DNA of 64,000 nt, from assembly GCA_907163345.1 (NCBI GenBank), contig CAJQUN010000021.1, forward strand, positions 1,426,001 through 1,490,000, in the 5' to 3' direction. The notes beneath the pieces are model-generated. The model was given only the letters and a program-made list of their open reading frames with translations, ran no database searches and was not told the DNA's origin. The translations under genes and the position numbers were made by a program. Of this stretch, positions 11,305 through 22,412 are shown in pieces. The stretch comes from Haberlea rhodopensis. Lineage: Eukaryota > Streptophyta > Magnoliopsida > Lamiales > Gesneriaceae. Position 1 is the stretch's first letter, and each line of letters starts with the position of its first letter.

Positions 11305-12860
11305 TGATGTGACTAGAAATAGACACATCTTTGGTGCTTAATTGTCTACGATTTGGTAGGTTTTGATAGATAATTTGATACGTATGCTACCTAATCGTAT
11401 ATTTGTGTAATTGTAGGTACAGTCGAAGAAAACGAGCTAAAAACGATGTGTAAAGACCAAGAAGAGACATGGACATGACAAGGACTCAAAGTTGATCAAG
11501 AAAAGGGCAAAAATGTAATTTTGGAGGTGGCAATCGATCGCCCAGAAGAGGAAATCGATCGCCTATGGACAGAAACTTTTGCAACAAAATTTACGGGTTA
11601 GCGATCGATCGCGAAGAAGTGGCGATCGATCGCCAAAGTCTACTGGAGCTCGGCGATCGATCGCCACTTTATAGTGATCGATCGCCTCAAGGGTTTTTTC
11701 GAAAAAAAATAATACAGCGATCGATCGCCACACATCAGGCGATCGATCGCCGAAGAGTCCGGAAATTAGGAAATTGAGTCTTTTACCATGTTTAAAAGAT
11801 TGTATCCCATTTTTATCACTCACATACCCTAAAACTCGAGACTAAGCCTCATTAGCAGTAGTTTTTGATAGTTTTTCATACTCTTAGAATAATTTGAGAT
11901 TTTAGATAATTTTTCTTTCAACTTTTATCAAGAACAACGCGAAGAACGGAACCGGAATCGACAAGCCGGAATCGTGATCCCTTTTAGTAACTCTTTCTTC
12001 TCCTATTAGTTTGATGTTTCTTAGATTAATTTTGATTGTTGTTAATCTAGTTATGAGTAGCTAAATACTTTTGTGATTCTCGGTTGAGGAAAACGATACA
12101 TTGGATGTTTACAATTCTTGTGAGATAAGTTTTGATTGTTGATTTGCATTGAGTATCAATTGTTTTTCTGATTTTATTGTCATGATTGTTATGCATGATT
12201 GTTGGACTGATCACCTAGCTATTGTTCATATAATTTAAAGCTAAATTAGATATCAAATACGGAATCGTTTGATCCCTCTAATTTACGAAGCAAATAAGAT
12301 TGATTAAATTCCGTTTGTGAGTTTGTTAAATTCTTAGGGAAAACAATTGACCAGATTAAACATAGACGCTTGGATTATGTTGTTTAGCTTCATCGATCTC
12401 ACTAGTTCATATGCTATCATCGATTTAAATCTTAATCGCTTGTATTTTGATTGATTGTGTGATAAGGGTTAAACTAGAACGCTTGGGCTACTTAACTAAA
12501 CTTAAGGTGAGATAGGACTTTGATTATTGGATTAAACGTCCACGATGAATATTCATATGGAAATTGAACCATTTGTGAAGATCGATGATCGAGATAGTAA
12601 ACGCCAATTGTAAAGTTAACCGAAAACCGAGAATCGCACTTTTCTCATAAGTTAATTCATATAGATAATTTTGCGTATTAGTTTAATTTTGCATCGTAGT
12701 ATTATTACTTTGACTTCAAAACCTCTTTTTATTTTTGTTTGCATAAGTTAACACAGAGATATAACCTTCCTCGTGGGATCGATCCCTACTCACGCTGCTA
12801 CATTCATTACTGTTATTAACTTGAGAGGGTTAATTTGGGCGTACGCGATAAACGCTACCA
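11305..12860 (+). repeat. 3' LTR of the Athila-like element
   Basis: Matches 5727-7280 almost base for base, ending GCTACCA before TSD GTAAT. The exception is a block at about 11,665-11,715, where the linker sequences differ from the 5' LTR although palindrome spacing is unchanged. Confidence 0.93.
11529..11751 (+). repeat. GGCGATCGATCGCC palindrome array, four doublets (Athila 3' LTR)
   Basis: Eight copies. The pairs I placed start at 11,529/11,550, 11,652/11,673 and 11,716/11,738, plus the pair equivalent to 6022/6043. Copy 5 here is a perfect palindrome with linker ACTTTAT. The 5' LTR has linker ATAAAGA at the same place. Copy 8 is perfect here but has one mismatch in the 5' LTR. Confidence 0.88.
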
Positions 12861-12865
12861 GTAAT

Positions 12866-13139
12866 CTTCAGTCTTTGGTCTTTTTCATCATTAATTGCAT
12901 CATTAAATGCTTCAATAAATAGCCGTTAATGATTCGGACTAAAGAACGAAGTTTATCCAACCTTGTCTGCTCTGATCTGATCTTTATTGAGCTGATCTCG
13001 TGCTTCAATCTGGTCAGACTGGTTTGCATCGATCCGTTCTGAGTTTGCGATAGACCATATCGGTGTGATCTGCTTTGACATGGTTTTACGGCTTGATCGG
13101 TCTGATCTGTTTTGTCATCTTTAAAATCCGAAACTAACA
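12866..13139 (-). repeat. Solo LTR of SIRE-like copia family, second part
   Basis: Continues the LTR interrupted at 5726 (joined at CTTCAGTCTTTGG). It ends CTAACA, the reverse complement of the family's TGTTAG start, and is followed by TSD CAAAA at 13,140-13,144. It is more diverged from the full element than the solo LTR at 14,062. Confidence 0.9.
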
Positions 13140-13144
13140 CAAAA

Positions 13145-14056
13145 TAATAATAATATCTTGCATCTAACGTAGCCTAAGGAATTTGAACTATTCGAATTTC
13201 CATGATGATAAATTCCTGAGCTAGTAAAGCTTGCCATAATGTGAGATTATAATGAGCTTGACATATCAAATTCAGTCAAGACATGTTCTAAATTTTAGAG
13301 TCTCGAAGCTCTATAAAACCAACAATGAAAACCAAAAGTATAAATTTTCAACATGCTTTATTGCAGTGTGATGTATTGGTAAGAAGAATCCAAAATATTC
13401 AACTAATCCCAACGAAAAGCCTGGTTCAGGAAATCAATAAGAGCAAAGCTTAATCTAGGAAATCTACTCGGCACAACCTTGGCGGTTTAGTATAAATAAT
13501 TTGGTACAGTGAGTACATTATCGAGAAAACAAGACTCGGCCTCTTATGGCCAAACATGTAATAATAGTGCTTGAACGAGCTAAGCGACTAAAACTCGTAA
13601 TAAGACAATTAGCCAAACTTAGCACTATCTTACTTGGGAATATTTACGTTACTATGCTAAAAGCTAATACTTCAACTTGTTTTGTTCGTTGACAATAAAA
13701 AATCATGTAGAGTTAAATAAGCTAAGTTGAAGAACTTTACTGATAACACAGATAACCAGCATAGCCAACACAATCATGAAAGCAACAAGGACTCTTCCAC
13801 ACCAAACATCATCCGGTGTATTCATTTTTTAGGACTAGCTTCAAATAAAATAAGAAGCCAATTGACCAAGAGAAATATCAATCAATTTCCATGTTGTTCA
13901 AAGGTAGTGGGAATTGGTCAGATTGTTCCCCTTAGTCAGCCAGCTAGTTAAACATATTTCTATTTATTTATTTTGCTAATGTTGTTAGTATTAGTGATCA
14001 ATTATTGCTTAAATGCATCTGAGATAGCTTTCTGTGGTGAAAAGAATCTTGGCAAG
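13145..14056. other. Non-coding interior of the outer element
   Basis: AT-rich sequence between two solo LTRs. No recognisable domain, RNA gene or repeat. The short ORF at 13,727-13,951 has no feature suggesting a gene. Confidence 0.4.
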
Positions 14057-14061
14057 TATAT

Positions 14062-15259
14062 TGTTAGTTCCGAACTTAATCGATAAGATTTTAAAGATGA
14101 CAAAATATATCAGACCGGATCGAGAGAAATCAGACTGACCAGATCGATCGCCCAAAACAGAACAAGCTGATAAGATGACAAAGCATATCAGACCGGATCG
14201 AGGGTAATCAGACTGACCAGATCGATAGCTCAAAACAGAACAAGCAGATAAGGCATATCGCATATCAGACCGGATCGATAGATATAAGACTGACTAGATC
14301 GAAGCTTCAGATCGATCTCAATCTTTATCAGATCAGAGCAGTCAAGGATGCATAAAGAGTGGCTCTTCAGTCCGAATCATTAACGGCTATTTATTGTAGC
14401 ATTTAATGTCGCAATTAATGCTACAAAGGACCAAAGACTGAAGATTACCATAAAAGGTAAGAAGACAAAGAAGAGCTTACCTGACAGTCGCCGAAAGCAT
14501 GAACCAGAACGGCAAGTATCCTGAAGAAGAAGACTGTAGCTTACTCAGAGATTAAGCAGAGTCAAGAGTTGCACATTAAGGAAAATAATGTCGTTGGTAC
14601 ATGCAACTATAAAAGGATGCAACAACAATACAGAAAAAGAGACTCTCGCTGTTCAATCTATAAACGCACAAGAAAAGCAAAACAACACAAGCTTACAAGC
14701 TCAGAATCTCTCGAGCTGAAAATTATTCTTAAGCACGATTACATTGTAATATTTGATCATTTATGATCATTGTGTGCATAGACTAAAGTCTATCTTGTGT
14801 ATTCTGCATTGAAAAATAGAAGTGAGAAACAACTTGTAACTGTCAGACAGAGAGTGTCTGAAGAGATCGAGTGACTAGGAGTTTCAGTCTGGTAGTGAGG
14901 TAAATCCAGCTGAATCGGGTTTGTACAACAGGATTGTATAAATCAAAGTCTTCTAGTAGAAACCTTCCTTAATTGGAAGAAGGGGAGACGTAGAAGGATT
15001 ACACCACCTTCGAACTTCCAGAAACATATCTTGTGTCTTATCTTTCTGCACTCGTTCTTTCATTCAAGCCATTGAGCCGTTCTTACAAATATAAAAACAG
15101 ACCGTTCCGCACTTATACATTCAGTGGTCTGTTCTATAAAGGAGTTGATTAAGAAACAGATTTCTTTCACTAATCCGAAAGAAATCACAAGGGATTAAAT
15201 TTTACAAGGAGTGTTCATTCACCCCCCCCCCCCCTAAACACTCCGGACCGATCCTAACA
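14062..15259 (+). repeat. Solo LTR of SIRE-like copia family, plus strand
   Basis: Begins TGTTAGTTCCG and ends ACCGATCCTAACA, as in the full element at 29,690-30,822. Flanking 5-mers TATAT (14,057-14,061) and CATAT (15,260-15,264) match at 4 of 5, a slightly decayed TSD. It is about 65 bp longer than the full element's LTR. The CAGACCGGATCGAG...AGAACAAGC segment at about 14,111-14,170 is repeated at about 14,190-14,250. It contains a TATAAAAG box at 14,608-14,615 and a run of 13 C at 15,222-15,234. Confidence 0.88.
14608..14615 (+). promoter_or_regulatory. TATA box in solo SIRE-like LTR
   Basis: TATAAAAG in the context CATGCAACTATAAAAGGATG. The same context occurs at the equivalent place in both LTRs of the full element, so it is the likely LTR promoter. 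Confidence 0.55.
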
Positions 15260-15264
15260 CATAT

Positions 15265-15845
15265 GCACAGAAGAGTCCTTTTTTTGTTTTCTTGTTTTCA
15301 TAAAGTTCGGTTGCCTAAGCATAAATAAATCCGGCAGACATAAAATGAAAATCACATTAAGTTGAAGATTAGAATAATATCACCATGTATTTCGAGCGAC
15401 GATAGTGATGTGCGTCGTGGCTAGTCAAAGGACAACAATAAATTATCATCTCATTTGATAATTGTATTGGAAGATGCCAACACCAAGTCCCGAAAAGAAG
15501 GCATATAACTTTTGGATTTTGTTGGTTCACATGGCAAAGTATTCTAATAAGATTATAGTATCATCTTCACTTTTCTCAACATTTCTATTCTCGATCTTTC
15601 TTTGGACTATTGGAGGAGCACAAATCGCCATTTGTGTAATGTTTGTGATTTGAAGACAACACTGAAGTTGATTTGGGAAGCTCTCACGGAATCAATAAAA
15701 GAAGAAGTAACTTGCATCAGAGAATTCCATAGAAAATTTGTGTTTTCTCACAGAATTAATCAGAGATACCAAGCTACCAAGGTCATAAAATTGCATGTAT
15801 AGAGATAGCAACTTCAAACTAACAGCAGAACTAGGGATGGCAATG
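15265..15845. other. Non-coding interior of the outer element
   Basis: About 580 bases with short ORFs only (15,462-15,653 and 15,602-15,802), neither recognisable. It ends GGGATGGCAATGGTACG, against which the next LTR was inserted. Confidence 0.4.
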
Positions 15846-15850
15846 GTACG

Positions 15851-17721
15851 TGTAATGCCTCGATTTGCTTTTATACACGTGTGATATGATTATATCGTTA
15901 TTAGAACTAATTTCGATATGATATGGATTGGGTTTGGGTTGAACCGATGATGAATTAATACATGTATAAATGATATATGGCAATGAATGAAACATATGGC
16001 AATGTATGACTCGAATTAAATCAAGTGTAGTGACATACCAAGTAACTATGAGTTTGCATTTGAATTTGAGTTAAATTTACTATGCATTTGAGATGAGTTA
16101 GATTTGTACTTGTATGCAAGTGGGAGAGGTAAAGAGGAAGTTAAATCAGATTTCCAACATCCAACACATACAACACCATTCTCACCTACAAATCTCTACG
16201 CAAGCACCTCTCCAAACCCTTGATAATTCTTGCATTCTTTTGCTTGGGTTACACTTGATAATCAAGCTAAGAGGTAAAGTGAAGGGATTTCATATCTTCT
16301 TGATAAGGAATTTATAGTTTTAAACTTGAATTGTGTAGTTGGTGTTGAAGTATGTGAAATTGAATATCAAATGTTCATGCTTAGAATCATAACATGTTTA
16401 TATGCCAAGAATTGGATTCTAAGATGGTAGAAACATGTTTATATGTTACTAGTGATTGCATGAAACCTGTTTAAATGGTTGAAAGTGAGATGTAGGAGAA
16501 ACACCAAGAAAAGAAGTAGAAAATCGCCATGGTTTTTCTGAAAACAGAGGAGGCGATCGATCGCTACCTTCGAGGCAATCATCGCTTGTGGCTAAACATG
16601 AGAGTGGCGGTGCTTGAGCGATCGATCGCTTCAAGTAGGCAATCGATCACCTCAAGGCAGAATGTTTTCCAAATGGGTAGGCGACCGATCGTGTGAAAAG
16701 AGGAGATCGATCGCCTATGACCAAATCTTTAGGCGACCGATCGCCTCAAGACATGAGATCGATCGCCAGGGTCCAGAATTGGAAAAATGTTATTTTTTGT
16801 AGAATGTAATTTTTATGCCTATGATAACATGATATATTGTTGGTATTGTTGTAGCATCATCACAGGGGACGGGACAACGAGGCAGTTAGACAGTGACGCC
16901 TACTTTATATCGTTTTTGTCGCAGAATAGGTACGTTTTGACGTACGGGTATATGATAGTGTTGCGATGATGATGATGTGAGCTTGTTATCGTATGATTAG
17001 TGGTATCATATGCATGTGCATTCATGATATTACATTGTTGAGATGGATGCCACGATAGATGTGTAGTATATGCTTTGGCTGAGATCGGTGCCACGATAGA
17101 TATGCCGGTGTTGGCATATGCTTTGGCTGGAATTATTACCACGATAGATATGCTACATATGCTTTGGCATGAGAGATATACGCCAGTTGGGTATATGCTC
17201 TGGCTGTTATAACATGTGAGGACGGTACTATGATATGGGCTGCTAATATGAAGATGTGATGAGGTTCCACTGACATATTGAGCTGAGATAGGCATATCAT
17301 ATTGGTCTGGTTATAACAGGATGATGAGTGAGACATGTCATGACATATTTTCATTTGATGATGCATGATACATGACAATCACATTTGATGCTGATCGTGC
17401 TTTATCGTTTATGTTTTTATTGGATATCGCACTGGATGGTTGTTTATCTATACTCATGTTGTGTGATTGTTTCTGTAGGGACTCATAGACGTGGGAGGAC
17501 GGGATTGTGAGTCTATTCCGCTTCGATCTGAACCACTGCTTAGCAGTTTTCAGTTTAGGTTGTGTGATGTACATATATGATGTGTAGTAATGACATAGGC
17601 TTTGTCAAATTGTAACAACCTACATAATTAAACTCTTAATCAGGTGTATGTTTTACTTAATTCTTACTCACATATGTATAATGAACTGATACATAACGGA
17701 TTAAGTAACGAGGACCCCACA
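15851..17721 (+). repeat. 5' LTR of first Tekay-like element
   Basis: TGTAATGCCTCGATTTGC to GAGGACCCCACA, followed after four bases by the PBS. Nearly identical to 22,413-24,284. It contains the palindrome array 16,552-16,767. Confidence 0.93.
16552..16767 (+). repeat. GGCGATCGATCGCC-type array, four doublets (Tekay 1, 5' LTR)
   Basis: Copies start at 16,552, 16,574, 16,617, 16,638, 16,680, 16,702, 16,732 and 16,754. Pair spacings are 22, 21, 22 and 22 bp. Doublets recur after 65, 63 and 52 bp. Variants include GGCGACCGATCGCC, GGAGATCGATCGCC and a copy with one base deleted (16,574), which is intact in the 3' LTR. Confidence 0.9.
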
Positions 17722-17725
17722 TTAG

Positions 17726-17737
17726 TGGTATCAGAGC
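17726..17737 (+). other. Primer-binding site (initiator tRNA-Met type)
   Basis: TGGTATCAGAGC, complementary to the 3' end of plant initiator tRNA-Met, four bases after the LTR end. Confidence 0.9.
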
Positions 17738-17875
17738 AGTGGTTCGAGAACGGGGTGAACAAGGGTAGAGGAAGGTATTAGGGAGTTACGTGGAAAGCAT
17801 GTTATGAGTCTTGATATGATGTTATACTGGCATGCTTTATATATTTCTTGTTGTTGGTAACCGGTATTTGCAGTA

Positions 17876-19680
17876 ATGGCAGACAGAGTACCACATGATG
17901 AGGTAGGGGATGCCATGAGTGGCAACGATAGTGTTGGATTGGCGCCTGTACCACCACCACCATTTGGGCAAGGACCAGTGGAACAGGTACTGTTACCTGG
18001 GGAGCTGACTTTGACATAATTTCTGAGTTATCAACCACCTCGCTTTGAGGATACTGAATCAGGGGAACAAGCAGAGGAATGGCTGGAACGGATTGAACAG
18101 ATTTTTGTGTCAGCACCGTGTGCCAAATCTGCGTGGATACGGTTAGCAGAATTCCAATTGGCTAAGAAACCAATGATGTGGTGGAAATCCACATTGATTG
18201 AGCTAAGAGCTCAAGGACAGATAGTTAATTGGGATGTGTTTAGAACGAAGTTTCTTGATCACTATTTCTCTGTTGCTGCAAGGCAGAGGAAAGATGATGA
18301 ATTTACAAATTTGAGACAGGGATCAATGACAGTGTCTGATTATGCTGTGCAATATTCTTCATTGCTACGGTATGGACCACATATCGCTGCAAACACAAAG
18401 GCAAAGATCAGACAGTTTGTGAAAGACTTGAGGCCTGAATTGTTTGATAGGGTAATTTCCAATAACCCTACTTCCTATGAGGAAGCATTGACGAGAGCTG
18501 AGATGGCTGAAATTGCAGTTGGTGTATATAAGGATGTAGGACAATCTCAACCACCTACATGAGAGAGCATGAGACCTAGAGGAGAACAGTTTAAAGGATC
18601 ACGAGGAGGTGCATCTTCCTCTAGAACTAGTGGGAAACGATTTGTTCAGCGCAAGGGTAGTGAACGAGGTCCAAAGGGACAACCCCAAGGGAGTAGTAGT
18701 AGCAGTGGTCGAGGACTACAATGTTTTAAATGTGGAGGGCCACATTTTAAAAGAGATTGTCCACAACTTGATACTCCAGTCTGTTTTCGTTGTGGGAGGA
18801 CAGGACATATGATTAGAGATTGTCCACAAGCTGGGGGACAACAGATGAGAGGGAATATATCAGAGAGTACAGTGCAACAGAGACCACAGGGTATTACACA
18901 GACCGGTGGAGGACAGAGGACAGGACCACCTCAGGTTCAGGTGTATGCACTGAACAAAGAGCAAGCGGAGGCAGCTCCGGATGATGTGATTGCGGGTAAG
19001 TGTAATTTATTTACTTATCCTGCTTTACTTTTGATTGATACTGGTGCATCACATTCCTTTTTTGCACAAGCGTTTATTGATCGGTATCATATATGCTCGT
19101 CTCCACTATTGATGCCTCTGTATGTCTCGACACCCATGGGAACTACTGTAATGGCTTGTCAGAGTGTGTCTGATAGCGTTATTCAGTTTGATGCTGAGTA
19201 TGAAATACAGGCTGATTTGATTGTATTAGATATGATGGATTTTGATTGTATTTTGGGTATTGGTGTGTTTAGCAGTTATAAAACTATTGTATATTGTTGT
19301 CAAAAGACAGTGAGATTTCAGTCTGATATTGGAAATCAATGGATCTTCTATGGACAAGGATCACGTGCCAAGATTCCATTGATATCTGTTCTTAGGATGT
19401 CCTGTTTGTTAGAACGTGAACATACAGGATATGTGATCTATGATGTGGATGTCACAGATAAGAAAATAGAAAGAAGAGTGGAGGATATACCAGTGGTTGC
19501 AGAGTATGCAGATGTATTTCCAGATGAGATTCCTGATTTTCCGCCAAGTCGAGAAGTAGACTTTGGTATTGAGTTAGTGCCTGGTACTTCTGCAATTTCA
19601 CGAGCACCATATCGAATGGCACCATCTGAATTGAAAGAATTGAAAACTCAATTGCAAGATCTATTGGACAAGGGTACATA
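17876..19680 (+). pseudogene. Tekay-like gag and protease, with stops
   Basis: The ATG at 17,876 opens MADRVPHDEVGDAMSG. A TAA at 18,017-18,019 replaces a CAA codon that is intact in the sister copy at 24,439. A TGA at 18,560-18,562 is a second in-frame stop. The gag domain includes WLERIEQIF and KPMMWWKST. Two zinc knuckles follow: CFKCGGPHFKRDC and CFRCGRTGHMIRDC (the latter a perfect CX2CX4HX4C). The protease has LLIDTGASHSFF, the standard aspartic active site. A one-base deletion near 19,675, in the conserved KGYIRPSVSP segment, ends the frame as the reverse transcriptase begins. The product would have built the particle and processed the polyprotein. Confidence 0.9.
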
Positions 19681-20819
19681 CGTCCTAGTGTATCGCCTTG
19701 GGGTGCTCCGGTATTATTTGTCAAGAAGAAGGATGGTTCAATGCGACTTTGCATTGACTATAGACAGTTGAACAAGGTAACCATAAAGAATAAATATCCT
19801 CTTCCTCGTATTGATGATTTGTTTGATAAGTTACAGGGATCTACAATCTATTCTAAGATTGATTTGAGATCTGGATATCATCAGATACGTGTGAAGGAAG
19901 GAGATGTACAGAAGACATCATTTAGAACTCGGATTACCTTGATCAATTTGTCATTGTATTCATTGATGATATATTGATCTATTCTTGGAGTGAAACTGAC
20001 CATGGCCAACATTTACATCTGGTGTTACAGTTATTGAGAACACATCAGCTATATGCCAAACTCAGTAAGTGTGAGTTTTGGTTGACCAGTGTCGGATTTT
20101 TGGGACATGTGATATCTAAAGATGGCATATCAGTTGATCCAAGAAAGATAGAAGTGGTGTTGAATTGGTCATCACCTACGTCTGTGCCAGAAATTTGTAG
20201 TTTCTTGGGTTTGGTGGGATATTATAGACGATTTGTTGAAGGATTTTCAGCGATTGCCAAACCACTTACACAGTTGACACAGAAGGGAGTACCATTTCGG
20301 TGGTCAGAAGCATGTGAGCATAGTTTTCAAGAATTGAAACATCGGTTAACTACTGCTCCAGTATTGATTATTCCATCAGAGCATGACAGGTTTGCTCTTT
20401 ACACTGATGCATCATTACTTGGTTTGGGTTGTGTTTTGATGCAGGATAAACATGTGGTGGCTTATGCATCACGACAGTTGAAGCCACATGAAATGAAATA
20501 TCCAGTACATGATCTGGAGTTGGCTGCCATTGTCTTTGCCTTGAAGATATGGCGACACTATTTATATGGTACGTCGTTTACCATATATACTGATCATAAG
20601 AGTTTAAAGTTTTTATTCACTCAAGCATAGTTGAATATGAGGCAAAGAAGATGGATGGATCTTTTGAAGGATTATGATTGTGAGATCGAATATCATCCAG
20701 GAAAGGCTAATCTCACAGCAGATGCCTTAAGTCGAAAAGTTCATACTACTGCTGATGAGATAATGCATTTATCAGCCTTGATGACTGCTTGTTGTACCTT
20801 AGGTTATGAGTTGATATAG
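19681..20819 (+). pseudogene. Tekay-like reverse transcriptase and RNase H, broken
   Basis: Recognisable order: MRLCIDYRQLNK, IYSKIDLRSGYHQI (first catalytic Asp kept), then a deletion of about 90 bases near 19,932. That deletion removes the YGHYEFLVMPFG segment and shifts the frame. FIDDIL is still encoded around 19,960-19,980. Thumb/connection (SFLGLVGYYRRFVEGFS) and RNase H (LYTDASLLGLG) follow, with TAG at 20,628-20,630 in place of a Glu codon. A one-base loss near 20,812 ends it. Non-functional. Confidence 0.9.
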
Positions 20820-22340
20820 ATACAGAGCCAGTAAGGGTATCAACATTGTTGGTTGAACCCGATATCTTTGAGAAAATCAGAACGACACAAGTTATTGATG
20901 ACGAGGTACAACACTGGAAAGAAAGGATAAGTCAAGGACAAACATCACCGTTTGTACTTGCAAGTGATGGAGCTTTGAAATATAGGAACTGTTGGGTAGT
21001 ACCTGCTGCTTTAGGACTACGCCAAGACATACTAAAACGTGCGCATTGTAGTCGCTATAGTATACATCCTGGAGGAAAGAAAATGTATAAGGATTTGCGT
21101 ACCCAATTTTGGTGGAAACGCATGAAACATGATGTGCTGAACTTTGTGAAACCGTGTTTGATCTGTCAACAAGTAAAATCAGAACGACAAAGCCAGGAGG
21201 TGAATTGAGGAGTTTGGAGATTCCTCAATGGAAATGGGAACATGTGACGATGGATTTCGTTACCCATTTGCCACGGACTTCCTCTGGTTTTGATGCGATT
21301 TGGGTAATTGTTGATAGATTGACGAAGGTAGCCCACTTCATACCTTATAGTATGACGTTTACTTATCTGAAGATGGCTCAATTATATCTTCAAAATGTAG
21401 TGAGACTACATGGTATACCAGTGTCCATTGTATCGGATAGAGATCCAAGATTTGCTTCTCATTTTTGGGAAGGATTACAGTCAGCGCGAGGGACTGAAGT
21501 ACGATTGAGTACAGCCTATCATCCTCAGACAGATGGACAGACAGAGCATACGATACAGACGCTTGAGGATATGTTAGGAGCCTGTGTATTAGAGTTTGAT
21601 AACTCATGGCAAGAGTCATTGCCATTAGTGGAATTTTCATATAATAACAGTTATCAATTTAGTATACAGATGGCACCATTTGATGCATTGTATGGGCGAC
21701 GATGTAGATCGCCATTATATTGGGATGATGTTGATCAGACTGCACTCCATGGACCAGAAATGTTACGTGAAATGGAGGAGAAAGTAAAACTGATCAGGTT
21801 GAAATTACAAGCTGCTCAAGATAGACAGGCTGCTTATGCCAATAAGCGACGTAGACCACTTGAATTCCAAGTTGGTGATCGAGTATTCTTGAAAATCTCA
21901 CCTTTTAAAGGTGTAGTACGATTTGGTAAGCGTGGAAAGTTGTCTCCACGATACGTTGGTCCGTATGAAGTGTTGCAACGTATTGGTACATTGGCATATC
22001 ACTTAGCACTACCGCCAGCATTAAGTAGTATCCATGATGTGTTTCATGTTTCATTGTTGAGGAAATATGAACCAGATCCGAGTCATGAATTGCCACCATC
22101 TGAAGCACAGTTGGATACTGACGTGTCGTATGTGGAACGACCAGTACAGATTCTAGATAGAGCTGAGCGGACATTGCGTAATAAAGTGATTCCGATGGTT
22201 AAAGTCCAGTGGGACAGAAGGGGTGTCGAAGAGGCAACGTGGGAGACGGAGCAGCATATGATGCAACAGTATCCGGATTTGTTTTCTGGTATGTTCATAT
22301 GTTATGTTTACATGCTTCTTATGTTGCATATATCATATGT
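20820..22340 (+). pseudogene. Tekay-like integrase and C-terminal chromodomain
   Basis: Zinc-binding HHCC part: HPGGKKMYKDLRTQFWWKRM with CLICQQ (to about 21,180). A frameshift near 21,190 follows. The catalytic core has D in VTMDFVTHLP, D in SDRDPRF, and E in the DGQTE region (HPQTDGQTEHTIQTLEDML). The GKRGKLSPRYVGPYEV module follows, then a chromodomain-like end (VKVQWDRRGVEEATWETE). Chromodomains in this lineage are thought to guide integration to heterochromatin. The downstream tail shows the lineage's TTTCGAGGACGAAATT motif. Confidence 0.88.
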
Positions 22341-22398
22341 GTTGTTATGTGAAGCATGTATTATGTTTGTATATGCAATTTCGAGGACGAAATTCAAT

Positions 22399-22412
22399 GA
22401 GTGGGGGAGAAT
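22399..22412 (+). other. Polypurine tract of first Tekay-like element
   Basis: GAGTGGGGGAGAAT directly precedes the second LTR. Confidence 0.8.

Larger units (their letters stand above)
5727..12860 (+). mobile_element. Complete non-autonomous Athila-like element (gag-protease only)
   Basis: The 5-bp TSD GTAAT is present at 5722-5726 and 12,861-12,865. LTRs of 1,554 and 1,556 bp begin TGATGTGACTAG and end GCTACCA. The PBS TGGCGCCGTTGCCGGGG at 7286-7302 is the type used by Athila-lineage Ty3/gypsy elements. A polypurine tract precedes the 3' LTR. Between the LTRs are broken gag and protease ORFs, and then about 1.4 kb of non-coding spacer. Reverse transcriptase, RNase H and integrase are absent. 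The element therefore needed enzymes supplied in trans. It inserted into the solo SIRE-like LTR, so it is younger than that LTR. Confidence 0.93.
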
